A DNA stretch of 64,000 nucleotides from Candidatus Nanoarchaeia archaeon (GTDB taxonomy: Archaea; Nanoarchaeota; Nanoarchaeia; SCGC-AAA011-G17; JAFCDX01): contig JAQUND010000001.1 of assembly GCA_028717785.1 (NCBI GenBank), forward strand, positions 62,001-126,000. The letters run 5' to 3'. The notes under the pieces were generated by a model. That model saw nothing but the letters and a program-made list of their open reading frames with translations. It was not told the DNA's origin and searched no databases. The position numbers and the translations under genes are program-made. Numbering within the stretch: the stretch's first letter is position 1; each line of letters opens with the position of its first letter. Positions 58,409-64,000 of this stretch are shown in pieces.

Positions 58409-58707
58409 TGCGTTTTATATTAGTAATTAATTACTGTATAGATGTAGAAAGTCCTGATGCAGAAAGAGATCTTAAAAATCTTAAAGAGCTTCAAGCAGCA
58501 ATTAATCAATCTAATTTAGCTAATGAATATGATATATTTTTTATTCCAACTGATTCTAATATTAAAATTTTTGAAAAAAGTCCTAGTGAAATAGAAGAGA
58601 TAAAGATATTAGCAAAAGAAAAAATTGAAATGTTAAATTCAATAATACTTTCTAAAAAGAAAAAATCTAAAAAAAGTTTTTTTAAAAAGTTATTTAAATT
58701 CTTATAA
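58408..58707 (+). CDS. small hypothetical protein with basic C-terminus
   Basis: The 99-residue product starts with a beta strand (MRFILVINYCIDVESPDAE), is helical in the middle and ends with a Lys/Phe-rich stretch (KKKKSKKSFFKKLFKFL) that could bind membranes or nucleic acid. Coupled to its neighbours. No family recognised. Confidence 0.55.
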   Translation: MRFILVINYCIDVESPDAERDLKNLKELQAAINQSNLANEYDIFFIPTDSNIKIFEKSPSEIEEIKILAKEKIEMLNSIILSKKKKSKKSFFKKLFKFL

Positions 58708-58708
58708 T

Positions 58709-59089
58709 ATGAAATTAAAAAATCTAAAAAAATTAAAAATCTACATAGCTTCTCCATATACGTTAGGTGATAAAATAAAAAATGTAAGACTTCAAATAGA
58801 TGCTTTTCATATTTTAAGAGATATAGGGTTTATTCCAATCCCTCCATTAACAAGTCATTATATTAATGAAGTACAAGAAAGAACTCATGCTGAATGGTTA
58901 GAATACGATTTTGAAATACTTCGTACATGTGATATGATAGTTAGAATTAGACCATTAGATGAATATGGTAAAGAAATTTATTCTTCTGGAGCTGATATGG
59001 AAGAAAAAGAAGCTAAAAGATTAGGTTTACCATATTATGAATTTAAAACATTAGAGGAAATGAAAATCTTTTTTGAAAATTATGAATAA
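58709..59089 (+). CDS. nucleoside 2-deoxyribosyltransferase-like protein (DUF4406 type)
   Basis: The 126-residue protein shows the family's opening IYIASPYTLGDKIKNVRLQ, a central SHYINEVQERTHAEWLEYDFEILRTCDMIVRI and the closing SSGADMEEKEAKRLGLPYY. The fold is Rossmann-like; members exchange or hydrolyse deoxyribonucleosides. Together with dut, thyX and nrdJ it fits nucleotide salvage. Enzymatic activity is inferred from family only. Confidence 0.72.
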   Translation: MKLKNLKKLKIYIASPYTLGDKIKNVRLQIDAFHILRDIGFIPIPPLTSHYINEVQERTHAEWLEYDFEILRTCDMIVRIRPLDEYGKEIYSSGADMEEKEAKRLGLPYYEFKTLEEMKIFFENYE

Positions 59090-59121
59090 TATTTCAATAA
59101 AAGTTTAAAAATAAAAATATT

Positions 59122-59170
59122 AAAGAAGATTTAACAAAAAGGATTGCCTTTAGTTAAATCTTCTTTTTGT
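59122..59170 (+). terminator. long two-tier hairpin terminator
   Basis: Outer 14-bp stem AAAGAAGATTTAAC (59122-59135) with 59153-59166, inner AAAGG/CCTTT stem, and a T-run. It isolates the polymerase-reductase unit. Confidence 0.88.
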
Positions 59171-59199
59171 TTACCCATATAATATTAAAAATAATTTAA

Positions 59200-60648
59200 A
59201 TGATTGTAAATATAGAACAACGTAAAGGAAAATTGATAGTCTCTTATATTAATAAAGAAGGAGATATTTCTTTTATGCAATTAAATATTCCTGCTTCTCA
59301 TCAATATATTTATGTTTATTCTAAAAATAGAAATGATTATACTCCAGGAATAAAATCTTGGGATGGTAAATTAGTTAAAAAACTACCTACTGAATTTTTA
59401 TCCAGATATAGAATACAAGAATTTTTTATGGATGCAGGAGAAGAATTAACTGCTCCTTTATTTGAACGTAATTCTCCAAATCTTTATTCATGTGATATAG
59501 AGGTTGATGTTGATGACGAAACAGGTTTTGCAGAACCTGAATTAGCTAATAATAGAATTAATACCATTGCTTGGAGTCATTATCCTAATGTAACTGTATT
59601 TGGTTTAAAACATTTAGATGGTCCAACTATTGATTCTATTGAAAAAAAAGTTAATAAACACTTAGAAAAATTAGGTAGAGAATGGAAATTTTTATATAAG
59701 GAATATCAAAATGAAGCTGATATGCTTTATGATTTTCTTTATAATTATGCTAGACTTGCTCCCCTTATTACTGGATGGAATTTTTGGAATTATGATTGGA
59801 GATATATTTCAAACAGATGTAAAAATATTCATTTAGATATTTCCTGGATGAGTCCGTCAAAACAATGGTATAAACATAAAATTATGGATAGGAATCAAAG
59901 AATAGATATTTTTCTTCCTCAACATAAATTGATTGTGGACTACATGGAAATTTACAAAAAATGGGATAGAGTTGTTGATCCTAAAGAAAATGCTTCTCTT
60001 GATTTTGCTGCTGATGCTGCTTTAGGTATTACTAAAGTAAAATATCCAGGATCCTTTTCTGAACAATATAGAAAAGATTACGATTTATACGTTTTTTATA
60101 ATGCTATTGATGCTTGTCTTGTAGAAGAAATCCATAACAAATTAAAAACTATGGGAATTTTCTTAGGTTTAGGAAATATTACTAGAGTTGAAGCTATGAA
60201 TGCATTTTCTCCAATATCTATGCTTGAAGCAACTTCAGTAAGATATGCTTATAAAAGAGGATGGATATTTCCTCAATCCAGATCAGAAAGAACAAGAGAA
60301 AATTATGAAGGAGCTTTTGTATTTAATCCAACACCAGATCTTTATGAATGGGTAGCTTCTTTTGATTTTAATTCTCTTTATCCTACAATAATGAGACAAT
60401 GGAAAATATCTATTGAAAATTTTATTGAAAAAAATAAAAATAGAAGAGATATTGATAATCTAATAAAATGTTCCTCTGGAGCTATATTTGATCCAGCTGG
60501 AGAACCTCTGTTACCAGAAATACTTACAGATTATTATGCTCAACGAAAAAAAGCTCAAAAAATTGGAAAGGATGCAGAAAAAGATTTAGCTGAGTTAGAA
60601 AAAATTCTTAAGGAAAGAGAAACATCTTCTTCGGAAGCTATTGTTTAA
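59200..60648 (+). CDS. DNA polymerase, family B (gp43-like), N-terminal half only
   Basis: The 482-residue protein has the 3'-5' exonuclease motifs YSCDIEVD (Asp99, Glu101), TGWNFWNYDW (Asp199) and YNAIDAC (Tyr300, Asp304). Polymerase motif A is SFDFNSLYPTIMRQ (Asp389). It then has GAIFDPAGEPLLPEIL and YYAQRKKAQK, matching T4 gp43 up to just before motif B. It stops at TAA after SSSEAIV. Motifs B (KxxxNSxYG) and C (DTDS) and the thumb, about 420 residues in T4, are missing. The reductase follows instead. The rest must be encoded elsewhere if the enzyme is active. No frameshift near the end restores the frame. Confidence 0.92.
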   Translation: MIVNIEQRKGKLIVSYINKEGDISFMQLNIPASHQYIYVYSKNRNDYTPGIKSWDGKLVKKLPTEFLSRYRIQEFFMDAGEELTAPLFERNSPNLYSCDIEVDVDDETGFAEPELANNRINTIAWSHYPNVTVFGLKHLDGPTIDSIEKKVNKHLEKLGREWKFLYKEYQNEADMLYDFLYNYARLAPLITGWNFWNYDWRYISNRCKNIHLDISWMSPSKQWYKHKIMDRNQRIDIFLPQHKLIVDYMEIYKKWDRVVDPKENASLDFAADAALGITKVKYPGSFSEQYRKDYDLYVFYNAIDACLVEEIHNKLKTMGIFLGLGNITRVEAMNAFSPISMLEATSVRYAYKRGWIFPQSRSERTRENYEGAFVFNPTPDLYEWVASFDFNSLYPTIMRQWKISIENFIEKNKNRRDIDNLIKCSSGAIFDPAGEPLLPEILTDYYAQRKKAQKIGKDAEKDLAELEKILKERETSSSEAIV

Positions 60649-60666
60649 AATCAAGATTCGTTAAAA

Positions 60667-60687
60667 ACCGATAAATAATTTACCGGT
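60667..60687. promoter_or_regulatory. imperfect palindrome in the pol-nrdJ gap
   Basis: ACCGATAAAT and ATTTACCGGT form a 10-base imperfect inverted repeat around one central base in the 70-base gap at the polymerase truncation. No T-run follows, so it is more like an operator or processing site than a terminator. Confidence 0.4.
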
Positions 60688-60718
60688 AAAAGACCTAAAT
60701 AAAATAATTAAATAAGTT

Positions 60719-63295
60719 ATGATGAATAATTATACTGAAGACCAATTAAGAGAAGTTGGTCTTCAATATTTTAATGGAGATATTCTTGCTTGTAATGTAT
60801 GGATTTCTAAATATGCATTGAAATCTAAAGAAGGTTATTTTTTAGAAATATCTCCCGATGAAACTATAAAAAGAGTTTCACATGAAATACATAGAATTGA
60901 GCAAAAATATCCTAATCCTCTTTCTTATGAAGAAATTTATGATGCACTTAAAGGATTTAAATCCTTTATTTTTGGAGGATCTATATTATTCGGAGTTGGT
61001 AATAAAGATCAAATATCTTCTCTTGGAAATTGTTTCTTTATCGATAATGGAGCAGATTCCTATGGCGGTATTTTTAATATTGATGAAACATTAGTTCAAA
61101 TAATGAAAAGAAGAGGAGGTGTAGGCATTACTCTTGAACACTTACGACCTTCATCTGCTGGAGTAAATAATGCTGCTCAATCCTCAACGGGGGCAGTATC
61201 TTTTATGAATAGATATTCGGAATCTACTCGAGAAGTAGCACAAGATGGTCGTCGTGGAGCTTTAATGATTACTATGAATGTAAATCACCCAGATATTTTG
61301 GATTTTATTATGAAAAAAGATGATTTAACTAAAATAACAGGTGCTAATGTTTCTGTAAAAGTAACTAATGAATTTATGCATGCTGTCGAATCTGATGAAG
61401 ATTATATTTTAAGATGGCCAGTAGAAAAAGAACAACCTAAATTAGATGAAACTCTTTCCTATAATAAATTACATAAGATGGAAGATGGAACTTATGTTAG
61501 AAGAGTAAAAGCTAAAACTATTTGGGATACTATTGTTAAACAAGCTCATAAAAATGCTGAACCCGGTGTACTTTTTTGGGATAATATCATAAAAGAATCC
61601 CCTGCAGATATGTATAGTCATTTAGGGTTTAAAACTCTTGGAACTAATCCATGCGGAGAAGTTCCATTATCTCCATTTGATAGTTGCCGTTTAGGTTCAA
61701 TAAATCTTTATACAATTGTAGAAAATCCATTTACCTCTGAGGCTCAAATAGATTGGAATGAACTTGCAAAAAGGGGACATTTAGCTCAAAGATTTATGGA
61801 TGATATTATAGATTTGGAAGAAGAAAAAATTTTAAATATTATAAATAAAATTGATTCAGATAAAGAAGCTGAATATATTAAAAGAGTTGAAAAAGAAACA
61901 TGGTTAAAAGTTTTAGAAGTTCTTCGTAAAGGTCGTAGAACAGGAATAGGATTTTTAGGATTAGGAGATATGTTTGCAGCTCTTGGAATTCGTTATGGAA
62001 CTCCAGAATCAACTAAACTTGCAGGGGAAATACAAAAAGTTATAACTATTAGTGCATATAAAGAATCTGTTAAATTAGCTAAAGAAAGAGGATGTTTTTC
62101 TATTTGGAATGCAGATATAGAGGGAACAAATCCTTTTATAAGAAGAGTAATTAGTGATAATTTTGATAATAAAGAATATGCAGATTATATAAAAACTGGT
62201 AGAAGAAATATTGCTAGTTTATCTATAGCTCCAACAGGTACACTTGCTTTAGAAGTTCAAGTAACATCGGGTATGGAACCAGTTTATAAAATATTTCATA
62301 AAAGAAGAAAAAAAATAAATCCAAATGAATCTGATAAAAAAATAGATTTTGTTGATGAAAATGGGGATTCATGGGAAGAATATAATGTAATTCATAAACC
62401 TTTTATTGATTGGTATATTACAGTAAGAAAAAATACGTTTAAAGATCTTATAGAAGCTGGAGAAGAAGTTCCGGAAGATTTATCTTTTGATGGAGTTTAT
62501 AAAGAATTTCAACATTTACCAGAGGAAATATTAAATCAGCTTATATCGGATTCCCCATGGGCTAAAAGTGAATCTCATGAAATAGATTATTTGGAAAAAA
62601 TTAGAATGCAAGGAGCAATTCAAAAATGGGTAGATCATTCTATTTCAGTTACACACAATCTTCCGGAAAAAATATCTCTAAAAGAAGTAAATGATATTTA
62701 TTTACAAGGATGGAAAGAAGGTTGTAAAGGACTTACTATTTATAGAGAAGGTTCAAGATCTGGAATTCTTTTAAGTAAAAAAGAAGAAATAGAAGATGAT
62801 TTTAAAGAAATAAATGCTCCGAAAAGACCTAAATCACTTCCAGCTGATTATTATATTGCTGTAGCAAATGGGATAAAATATGCTGTAATTATTGGTCTTT
62901 ATAAAAATAAACCCTATGAAATATTTGCTTTTGAAAATCCCCCAGTTTCTAAAAATACAAAAGGTTCTATTATAAAAGTTAAAAAAGGTCATTATAAATT
63001 TGTTAATGGGGAATTTGAAATAGAAAATTTATCAATTACTAGTAGTTTAGAACAAAAAATGTTAACTCTTACAGCTTCAATGTTATTAAGACAAAGAGCT
63101 CCTATTAAATATGTTATTAAAGTAATAGAAAAAATAGATGAGAACATTACATCATTTTCTTCTGTAGTAAGAAGATATTTATCTAAATATATTATATCAG
63201 ATACCGGAGAAAAGTGTCCTAACTGTGGAGAAAAACTTATTATGCAAGATGGATGTGTAAAATGTGAAAATTGTGGATATTCTAAGTGTGGATAA
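60719..63295 (+). CDS. nrdJ: class II (adenosylcobalamin-dependent) ribonucleotide reductase
   Basis: The 858-residue protein has the NrdJ layout: SSLGNCFFI (Cys105, redox), the active-site loop LGTNPCGEVPL (Asn310, Cys312, Glu314), FDSCRLGSINL (Cys323, redox partner), RRTGIGFLGLGD and SIAPTGTLAL (phosphate binding). A C-terminal Cys-rich tail has CPNCG and CENCGYSKCG, typical of class II enzymes; its final cysteines relay electrons. It reduces NTPs/NDPs without oxygen or a second subunit but needs B12. The thioredoxin at 40.1 kb may be its reductant. It is separated by a short gap from the half polymerase. Confidence 0.93.
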   Translation: MMNNYTEDQLREVGLQYFNGDILACNVWISKYALKSKEGYFLEISPDETIKRVSHEIHRIEQKYPNPLSYEEIYDALKGFKSFIFGGSILFGVGNKDQISSLGNCFFIDNGADSYGGIFNIDETLVQIMKRRGGVGITLEHLRPSSAGVNNAAQSSTGAVSFMNRYSESTREVAQDGRRGALMITMNVNHPDILDFIMKKDDLTKITGANVSVKVTNEFMHAVESDEDYILRWPVEKEQPKLDETLSYNKLHKMEDGTYVRRVKAKTIWDTIVKQAHKNAEPGVLFWDNIIKESPADMYSHLGFKTLGTNPCGEVPLSPFDSCRLGSINLYTIVENPFTSEAQIDWNELAKRGHLAQRFMDDIIDLEEEKILNIINKIDSDKEAEYIKRVEKETWLKVLEVLRKGRRTGIGFLGLGDMFAALGIRYGTPESTKLAGEIQKVITISAYKESVKLAKERGCFSIWNADIEGTNPFIRRVISDNFDNKEYADYIKTGRRNIASLSIAPTGTLALEVQVTSGMEPVYKIFHKRRKKINPNESDKKIDFVDENGDSWEEYNVIHKPFIDWYITVRKNTFKDLIEAGEEVPEDLSFDGVYKEFQHLPEEILNQLISDSPWAKSESHEIDYLEKIRMQGAIQKWVDHSISVTHNLPEKISLKEVNDIYLQGWKEGCKGLTIYREGSRSGILLSKKEEIEDDFKEINAPKRPKSLPADYYIAVANGIKYAVIIGLYKNKPYEIFAFENPPVSKNTKGSIIKVKKGHYKFVNGEFEIENLSITSSLEQKMLTLTASMLLRQRAPIKYVIKVIEKIDENITSFSSVVRRYLSKYIISDTGEKCPNCGEKLIMQDGCVKCENCGYSKCG

Positions 63296-63304
63296 AATAA
63301 TTTT

Positions 63305-63333
63305 AAATCCTTATCTTTGATAAGGATTTTTTA
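63305..63333 (+). terminator. intrinsic terminator after nrdJ
   Basis: AAATCCTTATC (63305-63315), TTT loop and GATAAGGATTT (63319-63329), then a T-run. Confidence 0.88.
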
Positions 63334-63359
63334 TTGAAATATATAAATTAAAAAGACTA

Positions 63360-63788
63360 ATGAAATTAGTTAAAGAATTTATAGATTTTGAAAGAGGGCT
63401 ATCTGATAAAGAAATTAGATCAAAATTATTTGGATTTATACAAGGCCAAATATTAGCAAGTAATAAAATATATAATGAAAGTATTTATAAAATAGATGAA
63501 GAAGGTGTATATAAATTATGGATTTATGTAGGTAAAAGTGAAAGTCCGTATTATTTAAATGCTAAATATAATATAATAGCATATCCTTTAGGATATATTT
63601 CGGAATCTGGTAAGCTAGCCTATATGAATAAAATTGTTGATGCTTCTAATTTAATGACTAATGATTCAAAATTAAGAATTTTAACTGATAAAGAAACTAA
63701 TATAGTAAAATCTTATTTAGATGATCCTAAAAATAAAGAATATATTAAAGGGGTAGAAAATTATTTAAATCTAAAAATATTTTTGTAA
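63360..63788 (+). CDS. FERG-tagged hypothetical protein
   Basis: The 142-residue product starts MKLVKEF, then IDFERGLSDKEIRSKLFG, in which the DPxxSMNIG half is replaced by SDKEIRSKL. The next, partial gene shares this variant (LSDREIKTKLVGF), so the two are tandem paralogs. The body is beta-rich (KLWIYVGKSESPYYLNAKYN). No known domain. Confidence 0.68.
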   Translation: MKLVKEFIDFERGLSDKEIRSKLFGFIQGQILASNKIYNESIYKIDEEGVYKLWIYVGKSESPYYLNAKYNIIAYPLGYISESGKLAYMNKIVDASNLMTNDSKLRILTDKETNIVKSYLDDPKNKEYIKGVENYLNLKIFL

Positions 63789-63789
63789 A

Positions 63790-64000
63790 ATGAAATTAAT
63801 TAAGGAATCATTAAATTTTGAAAGAGGATTATCTGATAGAGAAATTAAAACAAAATTAGTAGGATTCAGAAAAGGACAAATTTTAATTTCTGTAACTTTT
63901 AGAATATATATTTTTATAGAATTATTATCTCAAAAACTTTTTCCAATACGATGTTTAAGTATAGGATTATTTAATAAAAACAAAGGAATAGTTTTTGATA
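63790..64000 (+). CDS. FERG-tagged hypothetical protein, partial (runs off the window)
   Basis: The ATG one base after the previous stop opens a frame that stays open to the window edge (70 codons). It begins MKLIKES, then LNFERGLSDREIKTKLVG, the same variant as its neighbour. After this come GFRKGQILISV and a hydrophobic stretch. The C-terminus lies outside the window. Confidence 0.65.
   Translation, partial: MKLIKESLNFERGLSDREIKTKLVGFRKGQILISVTFRIYIFIELLSQKLFPIRCLSIGLFNKNKGIVFD

Noticed and set aside
60600..60718. Polymerase truncation explained by stop-codon recoding or a simple frameshift
   Set aside because: The stop is TAA, which is used as a normal stop throughout. None of the three frames after it resumes with motif B sequence before nrdJ begins, and TAG and TGA also end genes normally here.
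27492..63900. Tag-coding DNA as CRISPR or intergenic repeats
   Set aside because: The copies are always at the same place in reading frames, vary at synonymous sites and have no regular spacers. They are coding, not an array.
1..64000. tRNA genes, integrase, transposase or insertion sequences
   Set aside because: I read the gaps between genes and found no cloverleaf-like stretch. No protein carries integrase or transposase motifs. A short tRNA within a gene overlap cannot be fully excluded by eye.

Overview
This window is a piece of a large, very AT-rich, strictly lytic-looking tailed phage genome of the T4 superfamily (contractile-tailed myovirus). The virion and replication genes are T4-type and partly in T4 order: gp14-like neck protein, gp16 and gp17 terminase, gp18 sheath, gp19 tube, gp26/gp51-like genes, tape measure, gp32, gp61-like primase, UvsY-like protein, UvsW and a gp43-type DNA polymerase. 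The host is probably a member of the Bacteroidota. Genes start after A/T-rich leaders without Shine-Dalgarno sequences, one promoter matches the Bacteroidota TAnnTTTG -7 element, and the M23 peptidase has the architecture common in that phylum. I see no tRNA, rRNA, CRISPR array, integrase or insertion sequence. TAA, TAG and TGA all appear to act as stops.

Layout. 1-10.7 kb (+): end of a fibre or baseplate gene, a fibre-like protein, a polysaccharide deacetylase, neck, terminase, sheath and tube. 10.7-13.3 kb (-): a tight operon of seven small unknown genes. 13.4-19.7 kb (+): gp26/gp51-like tail assembly genes, tape measure, ThyX, a DUF550/MazG-type pyrophosphohydrolase and a glycosyltransferase. 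19.7-26.2 kb (-): virion-like and membrane proteins, including a gene with a strong programmed -1 frameshift signal. 26.3-40.8 kb (+, with two - genes): tube-like protein, many small tagged proteins, RuvC-like nuclease, GH25 lysozyme, 2H phosphoesterase, several nucleotidyltransferases, a ligase-like protein and thioredoxin. 40.9-45.3 kb (+): gp32, primase, UvsY-like, UvsW. 45.3-46.3 kb (-): M23 peptidase. 46.3-57.4 kb (+): a second block of tagged and virion-like proteins. 57.4-63.3 kb (+): dUTPase, deoxyribosyltransferase-like protein, the N-terminal half of a family B polymerase, and class II ribonucleotide reductase. The window ends in two more tagged genes.

The most striking feature is a dispersed N-terminal motif, called the FERG tag here. 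It reads roughly MK(A/L)xF(I/V)xE, then 2-3 residues, then (N)FERGxDPxxSMNIG. Nineteen otherwise mostly dissimilar ORFs carry it and several others carry only its first part; four tagged proteins carry a second internal copy. Its first part resembles the T4 capsid-targeting sequence ending in a (I/L)xE prohead-protease site. My inference is that this phage packages a large cargo of small internal proteins in its head and delivers them with the DNA. Other points for follow-up are the polymerase split between motifs A and B, the frameshift signal, and a 595-residue protein that looks like a fusion of two degenerate nucleotidyltransferase folds.

Gene expression. Groups of genes are separated by strong hairpin-plus-T-run terminators, usually followed at once by an AT-rich element such as TATAAATA or GGATAAATAAATAAAA, which resembles the T4 late promoter. 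Many genes overlap by ATGA or TAATG junctions, which points to translational coupling.
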